A stretch of 64,000 nt of DNA from Larix kaempferi (lineage: Eukaryota; Streptophyta; Pinopsida; Pinales; Pinaceae), in assembly GCA_027924585.1 (NCBI GenBank), contig BSBM01000440.1, forward strand, positions 11,749,501 through 11,813,500, read 5' to 3'. This document shows, piece after piece, positions 24,257 through 34,715 of the stretch. How positions within the stretch are numbered: the first letter of the stretch is position 1; each line of letters begins with the position of its first letter. The position numbers were made by a program, and so were the translations under genes. Under the pieces are notes generated by a model. That model ran no database searches. It was given only the letters and a program-made list of their open reading frames with translations, and was not told the origin of the DNA.

Positions 24257-24942
24257 CTAACACTTGCGATGAGACTCCTTCTGCATTTTATCAACCCGAG
24301 ACTCTTCATTTCTTCCATCCGTTCCACCTTTTCCTTCTTGCAGGTCCAAGGTGCTTTGCCTAATTTCAACTCTCATGCTGTCGATTTTTGCTTCCACATT
24401 CCTAACACTTCTATGAACAACATTAATTTTAAAATCCAAGTTGACAAAACCAGGATAAACCTTATCAACGGTTTCAGCCAAACTGGCTACCTTCCCATTT
24501 ATCTTACTGCTGCAATTTCTAACCTTTGAATGCATGGCTTGAGCAAGGGAATAGAGATGAGTGAGAGCCCTTTTAATTTCGAAGTTCTCCTTGTGGAGCA
24601 AACGTATCTGGTCCTCCATACCCTTCAAATAATTTTTAACCTTGACCGAGAGTCTGTCAAACACCTGTGATGCGCCATTGCTTCACCATCTTCCTCGGCT
24701 AGAGGAAAGAGCAAATTATTTTCCATTCCCAAAAAATTAGACTTACATGATTCTTGGAGAGCAAGGAAAGCACTTACCGAACCTTCATGAGCCGATGCCT
24801 GCCAGTCGTCCTTCTCGGAGAGCACCTTCAGGGTTTCCAAACTTGCAATTCCCCCTAAGTTTTCTAAATGCCCCCTACACCTCAAACACTGAGACAAGGA
24901 TGGGACCAGAGTGAAATCAGGAGGATCCACAAAGTTGTCCAT
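24257..24942 (-). pseudogene. Possible third LINE ORF with coiled coil, one frameshift
   Basis: Downstream of the ORF2 end, the minus strand has a frame starting MDNFVDPPDFTLVPSLSQ, followed by a CLRC motif. A shift near 24640-24664 then moves into a frame rich in heptad-like Leu, Ile and Val with charged residues (IRLLHKENFEIKRAL, VDKMQKESHRKC end). The reading is about 225 residues in total. The second half looks like an amphipathic coiled coil. I do not recognise a family. A comparable coiled-coil-like frame follows RNase H in the LINE at 30090-33771. It could encode an accessory RNA- or protein-binding factor, or it could be 3' UTR that is open by chance. Confidence 0.5.
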
Positions 24943-25307
24943 CTCGCAGCTTGCAGCTCTTGCTTTATTCTTTCGCAGATGCCTCCGAACCGGACTCCCA
25001 CACAAGAATTATTACCACCGCTCCAGCATTAAATCCTTTTCTGACCCAACAATCAATCGCCTTGAAGTTATGCATGGAGACCATGTGTCTCATTCGTGTG
25101 TCCTGCCCCCATTCATAGCTTGAGGCGCGATATAGGTTCCAAATTTGAAAGTCGACCATGGATTTATCCATTAGCTTACATCGGGTAAAGTTCATAGTTG
25201 ATTGTTGAAAGAAGATGAGATTGTGGGAAAGCCAATCCAAGGAGGTGAACCTCCTCTTATCCTTAGAATTTTTCGAACCATCAACACCATTAGCAATAAG
25301 AACATAG

Positions 25308-25714
25308 TTATGGTATCCAGTTTTTCTCATAGGTCTTTTGATCACAAACTAAGATGCTAGAGTCGAGACCAACTCCTTTATTTTCCATTGTGTCCGCTTG
25401 CTGGTTATTTTCTCTCAGCACGTGGAGGAAGTTGATGGATTTGTATTCATTTATAATGCATTTTAGGAGATGATGCATATTGGTAGCTGGGTTCTTATGA
25501 TTCTTCGTCATATTTCTCACTTCCCTTACGACCATAATCGAGTCGCCAAAGACCACCAAATATTCATTGTCGTCATTCCTTGCTAGCTCCAAGCCTTTGA
25601 TTAGTGCTAGCCATTCTGCACCATTATTTTTCCTCCTGCCAAGTCCCCAAGCATACTCTTTCAACTTGTTTCCTTTAGAGTCGAAGAAGACTCCACCCGC
25701 ACTTGCCAGCCCAG
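25308..25714 (-). pseudogene. LINE ORF2 C-terminal RNase H domain, truncated
   Basis: The minus-strand frame carries RRKNNGAEWLALIKGLELA with the catalytic Glu, VVFGDSIMVV with an Asp, and LHVLRENNQQADTMENKG with the terminal Asn and Asp. It closes with TYEKNWIP and a stop, a natural ORF2 end. The first strand with its catalytic Asp is partly lost at the truncation at 25714. The domain would degrade RNA in RNA-DNA hybrids during reverse transcription. A +1 frame continues past it to 24965, possibly through a frameshift. Confidence 0.85.
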
Positions 25715-25789
25715 AAAATGAATGACTTCCTTATAATACCTTAACTTTCTTTTTAATTGTAATACAATGAATCCTATTTAACTATTTAA

Positions 25790-25990
25790 AAATAAATCTT
25801 TGATAAATTTACCCATATTTATAATAAAATTAAAAACTTTTATTTAAAAAAAATTAATTATTTAAATATATTATAAACCCATAATTTATAAAACTTACAA
25901 AATATTTAAAATTCATTTGATGATTAAAATTATTAATACTATAAATATTAAAGTACAATATCTAAGTGATTAGATAAAATAAAATAAAGA
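25790..25990. repeat. AT-rich dispersed repeat, copy 2
   Basis: It has the same motif order as the copy at 23235-23393: AAATAAATCTTTGATAAATT, then TTATAATAAAATTAA, then AAATATATTATAAACCCATA. Confidence 0.65.
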
Positions 25991-26051
25991 ACTATTATTA
26001 AAGATTGAGTAGATTCAGAAGCATTTCATAACTTATAAACTCAAAATTAAA

Positions 26052-26489
26052 AGTAATACACCCTATCCTATTCTCCTCATAGAAACAAGTCTCTCCCCCA
26101 TTTATAGTATGGCTATGAATAGGTACCTGATGTACAAACACAAAATAGATAACATGGGCAATGAGAGACTTCCTAAAATTGTTTTAAAATTGAAAGTCAA
26201 AGCCACCTGCGCCTCAAACGAGGATGGTATAAATATTCCAAATCTTGGTTAAACCATTGGGGCATCGGCGAAAATGAACCTTTGCATAATATCATTAATA
26301 TAAAAAACATTATTACTTCTAAGTTTAAAGAGAAAATGTGGTGTGAGAAAGAATTAGAGATGACAAGAAAATTAAGATACTATAAAGAGGTCAATAACCC
26401 TAATTTAGAAGTTCAGAAGTATCTCTCGGTTTTAGCTAGCTCAAAGAAGAAAATTAATATAGCTAAGATAAGAATGAACTCTCATGAGC
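26052..26489 (+). pseudogene. LINE C-terminal fragment, first half (split by a solo LTR)
   Basis: The plus-strand frame reads NTPYPILLIETSLSP, then YLMYKHKIDNMGNERLPKIV. After a frameshift near 26215 it continues WYKYSKSWLNHWGIGENEP, KLRYYKEVNNPNLEVQKYL and KKKINIAKIRMNSHEL. The last part matches the minus-strand fragment at 23394-23812. The frame stops at exactly the base where the LTR begins (26490) and resumes at 28442. It is a C-terminal region of a LINE reverse transcriptase with no catalytic motif left. Confidence 0.75.
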
Positions 26490-28441
26490 TGTAATATCCC
26501 TTATATGAAAAATCGCTCAATTTGGACCAAATTTCGAACTTTGGATAGATGAATTCAAGCTGCTCCAAAAGTATCCAAATGATTTCGAATATTATGGGGA
26601 GGGAATTGGGAGGACTTAATACACCCTAATGCAGCCTTTAGAACTTTATAAACTCATTGGAAACTTTCAGGGTTCACAATTCTCAAGGAGGAAGGAAGGG
26701 GGATAAAACTAGTTGAATTAGATAGTTGAAAACCCCACTAGACTAGTAACTTTTTGGCCTTCCAAACATTGTACGACCTTACCTATTTTCTGACCTGAGA
26801 CTTGGCACTAACAAAGGACCTCAAGGGAAACCCAAGTGCAGCATTAGAAGAAGCCTTAGGGTCTGCTACAACTCCCAAAAAATAGCAGGTTGTATGACTA
26901 TGAAATAGTGAGAAAATGGTCAACAAGGACATAAGGTTTAATGCACAAAATTTAAGTAAAACTACAAGGGTCTTATCACAACATTTGGTTCATTAATGTT
27001 ACTTCATATACAACTCAAAATATAATCTAAAACTCAGAAATGATATGATATCAAACAGATACAAAGTCACCACAAAAACACCATGTAAAACTAGTGAGGA
27101 AACTAGCTCGAATCTTGGTTTTTCCACAGTTTTTCTTGGAAATATACATGGAAAGTATGGTAATTCGAGTTGTGGCTCTCATATGCAGTCCATTACAATG
27201 ATATACATCAAATAACATGCCAATGGAGTCAAAATATCAGTCATCACAATATTTTTGCATCTATGAGTGCGCCATTGCACTTATACATGGACATTGACAG
27301 AGTTTTGAGAGAAAGATAATAGAGAAAGAAGATAGGACATGAAATTGAACTCAAAGGGGGATCAAAACTGCATCAAAAAATCTCCATGAAGCTCTATTGA
27401 GAGGTATGAATGGCCTCTCCTTCAACCAACTTGGATAGGAATCTTGCACCCACGAAATTGGTTCTAAGGCAGGGAGGATGAACATCCACTGTGCAAGGAC
27501 AAGCTAAGCTCTCCAAAAGTGCAAATGAGAAATGACCAAAAGCTGCTCTCCTTTGTGACAATCCTCTTTTATTAGCCTTGAATGGACTCCATACCTCGAA
27601 TTCCCTCTAACAGTCTTCACTCAACTCGAGTTAGGTATAGATTCTCATAGAAGACACTTGTCCACTTCTTTCTTGCATTCATCTTCCCCCAATTCAAATG
27701 GGGAATATTGGCTGACCATAACTCCCCCTATGTGCCCTCTCGGTGGATATTTTTAGCCCTGATATGTCAGATGTGTCATAGGTATCCAATCAGGTCTGAA
27801 TTTGTCATAGATTCTCCATCATTGTTGTCATAGATGCCCGAGAATCTAGCTACAAGTGTCACAACTTCTCTATGATGCATCTTATTCTTCCATGGGAGTT
27901 ACTCTTCCACTCCAATTCGACCTTCCTAGATTCATGCCATGAATAATGCCTCTTCAACTCCCCCAAGTATGCTACCCTCCACCTTAGACTCGAATTGGTG
28001 AGAGAATAATGCCAAGTGTAGTGGGGAATCTTTGCCACATGTGGGTCCCATAACCTCTTATGTGCCTTCATGATCCAATGCCACCTTATTTTATTTATTT
28101 GACCCATTTAATGTGAATTTGTAAGTCTAAGGTCATTTTGGGTCTTGTAGCTCCCTTATTCCAAATTTTGATGCTTCCACCCCCAACGTAGGGAACTAGT
28201 AAGTTAGTGGATTTTTTCCTCCATGATAGTTTATTTGGATGGGGAGATTACAAACTTTGAATTGAGAATTTGCTCTTAATGTGACCCACCTTGTCCATTT
28301 GGCTCTAATTTTACATTATTACTAACTTGGACATCATGCTTGGCAATTATTTGACCCTTAGCACCAATTTGACAAACTATCATGAACATGTCCAAGTGGC
28401 TTAGGCCATTGTGACCCAATGCAAAATTTGGGGATATGACA
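26490..28441. mobile_element. Solo LTR, 1.95 kb, of a TGTAATATCCC family
   Basis: The block starts TGTAATATCCC and ends GGGATATGACA, an imperfect inverted end pair typical of plant Gypsy-like LTRs. It is flanked by TGAGC (26485-26489) and TGATC (28442-28446), a 5-bp duplication with one change. The LINE frame on the left (HEL) resumes on the right at H-SEIGRW, proving insertion into that LINE. No primer site, polypurine tract or element gene lies inside, so it is probably the product of recombination between two LTRs. The minus-strand frame at 27859-28107 is not recognised. Confidence 0.8.
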
Positions 28442-28755
28442 TGATCTCCATAGCGAAATAGGTCGTTGGTCAATTCCTAAAACACCATGGGAAGAAAGGA
28501 TTTGACATCTTTGTGAGTCTATGAGTGTTGAGGTCAGAACTCATTTTCTCTTAAGAGTGTAACTCATTTTCTCTTAAAGAGTGTCCCGCTTACACCCACA
28601 TTAAATCTCAATTTCATAATATTTGTTTTAATACAAACCTTTCTAACCTCCTAACTTGCCAAGACTATAGTGAGCTAGGAAAACTTCTCTCCAAACATTT
28701 TGAGTTTAGTCCAATAAAATTTTGGGACCTTAATCATCATCATCATCATAAAATT
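28442..28755 (+). pseudogene. LINE C-terminal fragment, second half with (ATC)n tail
   Basis: It resumes the LINE interrupted at 26489. Recognisable pieces are SEIGRWSIPKTPWEERI, then SVEVRTHFLLK with PLTPT, all matching the minus-strand copy at 23394-23812 despite frameshifts. It ends in ATCATCATCATCATCAT and AAAA, the same type of simple-repeat tail as the other copy. Confidence 0.75.
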
Positions 28756-28766
28756 ACATCTGAGAT

Positions 28767-28880
28767 ATAACTAAAATAAAATTAAGATCTATTATTTAAA
28801 AAAAACTCAATTATTTTGATACATTATAAATCCATAATTCATATAAATTAATAAGTGTTTAGAATTAATTTTTAATAACT
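28767..28880. repeat. AT-rich dispersed repeat, copy 3
   Basis: It contains AAATAAAATTAAGATCTATT, then CATTATAAATCCATAATTC, in the same order as the copies at 23235 and 25790. This is the most diverged of the three. Confidence 0.5.
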
Positions 28881-28893
28881 TAGTATTATTAAC

Positions 28894-29100
28894 CTTCCTT
28901 CTATCCCGAAGGAATCAAGGAACGCAAGGAAATCTAACAACGCACGGAAAATCTCAACAAACTTCCTCACATATCATGGATGGTAGGTCGAGCAAACCGT
29001 TAGCCCGTAATCCAAGCCAAATGATGTCTCAAGGGAATTGAACCCAGGTGGATGGAATGAAATCCATCTAACCCCACCAATGAGCCACCGTATCCTTGAC
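28894..29100 (-). mobile_element. tRNA-derived SINE, minus strand
   Basis: On the minus strand it starts near GGTGGCTCATTGGTGGGGTT, an A-box-like sequence. About 35 bases later comes a B-box-like GGGTTCAATTCCC. There is no clear A tail. TTAGTATTATTAAC occurs at 28880-28893 and again at 29171-29184, so the inserted unit could extend to 29170. The right boundary is therefore uncertain. Confidence 0.55.
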
Positions 29101-29184
29101 AATTTAAATATCTAAGTTAATATTAAAGTTAAGAACTTTTATTTTAAAAAAGGTCAATTACTTCTCCTCATTAGTATTATTAAC

Positions 29185-30089
29185 GAGTTTTTGAATAGTT
29201 TATGTTTTCTGTATTATTTTTTGCATTTCCTTTTGACGGTCGAGAACATGGTTTCAGTCAACAATGAGTAAGGTTAAAAATTTTTGGAACTTGAAAACAT
29301 TTAAAACCATTCGATCCATATAATCGCTTTCCTAAAATGTAGGTCATGTAAGCCATGAAGATTGGCTCCTCCTGGTTAAGATCGTGACCGTATGAATAAA
29401 GTTAAATATTTAAAACCGTAGCTGCGTCTTTGATGTGTTGAATATTCAGATAACGATTAGGTAAACCTAACATATAAAACATTAGCATCATTAATTGCTC
29501 GAATAAGCATATAATGATAGGAAAAACATAACACTTGAAACTCTGGCAGTGTCGTGAAACTTTAAAACTGCCATCATGCTATCAAACCTCGGCGGCCTCA
29601 TTGACCCTGAGTGTGATGGTTTCCAAGGAGCAGAAATTTTGCACCGAGTAATCCCTATTATGGTGAGTACATGAACACAGGAGCCGGTGGAAGAACATCA
29701 TAGCGTGTGAATTGGCTTGATTATCATGTTATCATAAGCTCTTCCGTAGCCAGGACAATTCATTTCTGGATCTTCATGGATTCAAACAAAATTAGCCTCC
29801 TTCCTTACAATAAATCCTGTCAATAAAAGAACTACAAACACACAGAAAAATCCACACAAATACAGACATGTATCATATTACCAAATTACCTGAATGAAAG
29901 TGTTGGCTACTTCCTAATATTGCTCTACAATAAATTGTAGCCACACAAATCTCTTTGTTATTTCAATTTGCAACGAAAAGATGCACTATGCTTTCCAAGA
30001 GTACTCTGTTAAAGAATGGCAACATGAACGGTTATCCACCACGGGTTTAACCAATGCATCCACAAGTGAAAGACGGAGTTGTATAAGGG
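29185..30089. other. No recognisable gene; probable 3' region of the LINE to the right
   Basis: Lower AT content than the neighbours on the left. The 3' end of the minus-strand LINE beginning at 33771 should fall in or near this stretch, but I could find neither a clear A tail nor a target duplication. Confidence 0.4.
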
Positions 30090-30457
30090 CTAACTAAAAT
30101 GCCCCGACTCGTCGGATTCCTCTTCAGGATGAGCTGACCGGTTTAAGTCTAGGACCTTGAATAGGTGCGAGGTCGATTCCTCAACTGACAATTCCTGGAG
30201 AGGGCGTATTTTAAGAGCTTTAATTTCTAACTTGAGTGCATCCACTTCATCCTCCAGCCTCTAAATTTGCCTTTTCTACTTTGCAATGATATCCAGGGTG
30301 GTCAATTGCTGAGATTTCAGGTTCTACAGTTGAATTTAAATCTTCTGAATAGTAACTTCTTCCTCTTCCGCAAATGAAGTGGTTGTCTACTCTATCCTCC
30401 TCCTTTTACCAACGCGACTCCCTTTTACATCCATTGTCTTATGTTCAGCTCTGTATG
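30090..30457 (-). pseudogene. Coiled-coil-like frame downstream of RNase H in the FADD-type LINE
   Basis: The minus strand is readable through several stops as a charged, glutamine-rich frame containing RLEDEVDALKLEIKALKI, a clear heptad pattern. It ends HPEEESDESGHFS with a stop at 30090-30092. The internal stops all sit where CAR (glutamine) codons are plausible: four TAG and one TAA. It lies about 500 bases beyond the RNase H domain, in the same place as the frame at 24257-24942 of another LINE. It may be an additional ORF or a C-terminal extension. No family recognised. Confidence 0.5.
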
Positions 30458-30957
30458 CACAATTTTCCTAGATATTCGCCACCTTCACGACAATGAAGAT
30501 GAGACAGTTCTGAATGGGCTTTTGGTTCATGCTTGAACTACCTGTTTTAGCCTTATTAATATCCATCATCATTCCTTTTGTTTCTAAATTACTCCCCACA
30601 TACTGGCTTGTACAATTTGGAGTACTCCATTGATCCTTATTTTGCTTGCTCACAGGGATAATCCATGCGAAATTCAAATGTGTTCCTTATATGATGCTAG
30701 GATGATGCCTCATCGCTGATTGGATACACAGAGTGTATCTTCTTGGGAGGAAGGTTAATAAATACTCAGGAGTAACGAGATTGTACTGCACACATGCCCA
30801 TTGTCGCCCCTTTGTTCCATCATTGCCGCCAGATCTGACGAGAGGTTTAATCTACCACTTAGTGCCATTAATGATATCATTTATACCTTGATTTCCTATA
30901 ATTGAACTTTTCCACTAATCCTCCCTATCTTACTACCTCGTTGACTAGGGAATAGAT

Positions 30958-33771
30958 TTGAAGAGCACTTCTCCGTTAATTCTTGCGAATCCTTCTTTCT
31001 CCCTTAGTGCCAAATTTTCCTACAAGTTTGATCCTTGGTTTTTATTTCTTAGGATGTGGTTCACCTTTAAGCTTAAACCCTGTGCTGCAATCTGTATTTT
31101 CTTGAAAATATTGTTGAGAGACATGTCCAAGGGAATTGATCCAGTTATTAAGTGTATGATTATAAGCATAGAGTCACCTAATATTGCTAAAGACCTCCAT
31201 GATTTCTCTCTCACTATACAAATGCCCAGGTAAAGAGCCAGAGCCTTAGCTTGGTTGTTTTTGGCTTGCCCTATGTTCCAAGCATATTCAATACTAGTAA
31301 TCCCCCCTGGGGAGATGATTCCCCCACCCGCACTTGCCTCCCTAGGGTTTCCTTTGGCCGCACCATCAAAATAGAGAAGACGATCATCTTGAGAGGTCTT
31401 CCATATTTTAAACTCAGGAATGGGAATGTGAAGCTGCCAGAAAGATCTAGTAGGTGTCGCTATCTAGATAATTGCCCCTGTATCCTCAAGGATGCTTGTA
31501 ATTTTTATCCAGTTTGACTCTATTGGGTTGAGGTTTGAGATGTCTCCTTTTACCTTTTTTTGTTTCATTTGTTCTGCTAGCATGCATTTACTTCTCATTG
31601 CCACCACTGCAGGGGTGGCGAGGTCTTCCGAGAATAGAGCTTTATTCCTTGTGAGCCAAATTTTCCACACTGTGAATTTGGCTATCCCCATTAAACTGTC
31701 TTTGAGTATACCTTTGTCGTCAATTATCTTTATATAATTTATCTGCCAGTTTTTTAGGAGATTGGATGCCCAAGTTGGACAATGGAAGTTGTCACATAGA
31801 TTTCCGATTGCTTTCCTCCAGACCTCATTTTCATACTGACACTCTAGGAATAAGTGGTTGCTTGTTTCTTCTTTTTCCTTGCACAACACACACCAGGAAT
31901 CCTCTTTTGCGGAGGTTCTCACCAGTTAGAATTTTCCCTTGCGTTAAGGGCCACCAGAAGCAATTGAATTTCGTTAGGCCATCATTGTTCCAAACCTTTT
32001 TCCACTTGTTTGCTTCAAGAGGAAACTCGAGCTAGTTAAGAAGCGATTCATAACCTTCTTTCACAGAGTATTCCTCATTTACCCACCCTCTCGAGTCCAC
32101 CATATTTTAGGAAGAGGGGGAAATCCTCTTAGCTTACTTATGATCTAGAGAAATTGACCCTATGGCCTCGTTGGGAGATCCTCAATTTCCCAATCTTTCC
32201 AGCTTCCTCCTTCGCTCTAGATTGAAATGTTTGCAATTTTAGTGATATTCCTATTCTAGCACCAAAGTTTGATATGATCTAAGTCTTGAACCTACATCAA
32301 AGGGGAGTTACCCATTATACTATCCTACCATAGATGAATTTTCTTTCCATTACCTGGGATCCATGTGATTTTTCTTTGAAAGAGAGTACAGGATGATTTA
32401 ATCAGCTTCCAAACTGGGGGGCCTGTTTGCCTCAACAAGATTTCCACGCATCTGAGGTGATCATTGCAAAAATGATTGTGAACCAAGCCTTTTTCTGCCA
32501 GTCATACTTACCAGTAACTAGTCTCCACAATAACTTTGCACCCAAGGCCATATTTGAGATTGGAGGATCTCTAATTCCAAGTCCACCAATTATTTTTGGG
32601 ACTCTTACTTGTTTCCAGCTTAGTAGGTTCATTCTATTGGTTGATGACTTTCCACCTTTCCACATGAATTTTTGATTTCTTTTGATATACTTTCTTTAAT
32701 ACACATAGGACACATTAGCATGGAGAGATAGAAAATGGGGAGGGAGGATAAAACAACCTTTATCAAGACTACTCTGCCTACCAAATTTAGCCATTGATCT
32801 CCCCAAGAGGAGACTTTATTTTTGTTTTTTCCAAAATACGATTCCATCCTGATTTTGGCAGTCCTTTGTGATAGATTGGAATTACCAGGTACCTAAAGGA
32901 GCACCATTCTTCCTTAGTAGGGAATTGCAGAATCCTAGCAATGGCATTTTCTGTTCTTTGGTTCGTGTTCCAAAAAAATATTTGACACTTCTGCTTGTTG
33001 GTTTTCCCCTAGAGGATTTCATAAAGACATCCAATATCTCCTTGAACCTTTGCGCTATGGTAAATTAGGTTCCTCCTATCAGCAAGGTATCATCTGCAAA
33101 TTGGGAGTGGTTGAATATTTTTACTCCCTGAGCTATTTTTATTCCCATGATTTTATTTTCTTTCCTCGCCTTCTCCAATTGTCTGCTTAACGCTTCATCC
33201 ATAAGGATGTATGGAGAAGGGGAGAGAGTTCATCCCTGTCAGTGGCCTTTTGAGATTTCGAAGAATTCTATGGGTATACCATTCACCAGAGGGGCTATCG
33301 ACGGGTTCCCAATGCACGCAAAAATCCAAGCCAAAAGATCATCCCCAAACCCAAATCTAGTCAAAACAACAAAAATAAAACTATGTCTAACCCTTTTAAA
33401 GGCATTGGCCATGTCGAGTTTAATGACCACTCCTTTTTCCCCTCTTTCTTTGCTAGAGTGGATAGCTTCTTGAACTAAGAGGGTGTTATAAAAAATCTAC
33501 CTTTTATCCACAAATCCACCTTGATTCTTGGAAATAAGTTTTTGAAGCAGGGGTTTTAATTTGTTGGCAATTATTTTGGATATGATTTTGTAGGAGACAT
33601 TACATAAAGAAATTGCCCGGAATATGGAAAAACTAGAGGGGTTGGTTTCCTTAGGGACAAAGGCCAAAAAGGAAGAGTTTGTGCCACCTCCTATTTTAGC
33701 CGATTTTTTAGAGAACTGAATGATTCTTACCAGGTCTTTTTTTATGATGTTCCAACAACTTGTGCAGAAGT
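30958..33771 (-). pseudogene. LINE ORF2: reverse transcriptase to RNase H, broken
   Basis: Reverse transcriptase motifs in order on the minus strand: FRAISLCNVSYKIISKIIA, NQGGFVDKR, VIKLDMANAFKRVRHSF with the catalytic Asp, and QFADDTLLIGG at about 33077-33107 with the Asp pair. Then come the thumb/connection region (GGLGIRDPPISNMALGAKLL) and a zinc-binding region at 31922-31464 (CVLCKEKEETSNHLFLEC). RNase H lies at about 31450-30960 with LLYFDGAAKGNP, NNQAKALALYLG and ILGDSMLIIIH. The usual Glu of RNase H appears as Lys (QAKALAL). Many stops and frameshifts. The upstream part lies at 63515-64000. Confidence 0.85.
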
Positions 33772-34647
33772 TGTTAAAAAGTTAACTAGGAAAGTTATTC
33801 TACAGAAGGGCATGAAAAGTTTGCATGCAAAAGTGAGTTTTGCATGCACTGACTTTTAGGGTTTTGGTAAACCTAAATTTTCAATAAGTTGATATAAGGA
33901 GACAGAAGGTGTCTGTCTAGAGAACAAAGCCTATTGATCTGTGATAACTCAGTTAAGAGGTGGACGACTTTCCTTGGAGAGAAGGGCGCATTCTATGAGG
34001 AGGGAGAAGCTCGTACCCCATCCGGTTGAGCAATTGAGTGTCTGATAATTTCAGGGTAGCTTTGCCTCAGTGATTGAGGAAGGCCTGTGACAATCAGAGC
34101 TTAGATCTGCTGAGATTTGATTCAGAATGAGTGTTTGAAATCCATATGGGAGGGTGCATTTATCCATGCAGAGCAGTTCGCATTCATCATAGGAGCAATT
34201 GGTTGTCTTCCAGAGCATAGCAGATCAGAGCAGTGTGATAGAGAGAGGCAGATAAATCCGGGGCACCTGCAGAGATTCTCAGATCCAGTTTGGTAGTTAG
34301 GGCACATTCTTCTAGTGCATGCATCAGTTGATGCATGCAGATCTAGAGTCTGTCTTGTTCAGAGGATTGAGTTACTGCTGAGGTAACACTGTATTGTATT
34401 TGCCATTTATTTATATGCTCTGAGCTCGAGAGAGAAGATAGATCCATAGATTGCTGGTTTTCCCCGGTTGGGGTTTCTAGGGTATATGTAGTGTTCATTG
34501 TGTGATTGCGTGTATGTTTAAAGTTGTAAAGGGATCTAGCTGTTGAGTTTATATTTGTGTGAGTATTCATTGATATACGAGACTCAAATCACTTGAGATA
34601 TCAGGGCTGTCCAGAGGGAGTAGTGATCTCTGGATTATAAATTTACA
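33772..34647 (+). repeat. 5' LTR of the Copia element
   Basis: The 876-bp LTR starts TGTTAAAAAGTTAAC and ends ATTATAAATTTACA, directly before the primer site. A sample comparison of the first 310 bases with the 3' copy (38159 onward) shows roughly 8% difference by eye, so the insertion is not recent. The left flank is LINE sequence. Confidence 0.9.
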
Positions 34648-34660
34648 TGGTATCAGAGCC
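34648..34660 (+). promoter_or_regulatory. Copia primer binding site
   Basis: TGGTATCAGAGCC begins at the base after the LTR and matches the 3' end of initiator methionine tRNA, the standard primer of plant Copia elements. Confidence 0.9.
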
Positions 34661-34715
34661 CTGGTAAGGGTCAGGGAGAGATTTCACACTCAGATCTGCG
34701 TGTTGTATACCAGAT

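Larger units (their letters stand above)
23843..25714 (-). mobile_element. 5'-truncated LINE with RNase H and long 3' coding-like region
   Basis: A 1.87-kb insertion flanked by a perfect 18-bp target duplication, AAAATGAATGACTTCCTT, at 23825-23842 and 25715-25732, with an A tail at 23843. RNase H lies at the 5' end, and about 1.45 kb follows it. That is far more than the 200-400 bases seen after RNase H in the other LINEs here. Part of this 3' region is an open, coiled-coil-like frame described separately. Confidence 0.85.
30090..33771 (-). mobile_element. LINE (FADD type), 3' part, split by a Copia element
   Basis: Minus-strand LINE ORF2 from the middle of reverse transcriptase to beyond RNase H. 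The missing upstream part continues at 63515-64000 on the other side of the Copia insertion. Joining the two flanks keeps the reading frame, from ...DGFSG on the right to FCTSCWNII on the left. Its protein differs strongly from the two L1 elements: it has FADD rather than FVDD at the catalytic site. It is heavily decayed by stops and shifts. Confidence 0.85.
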
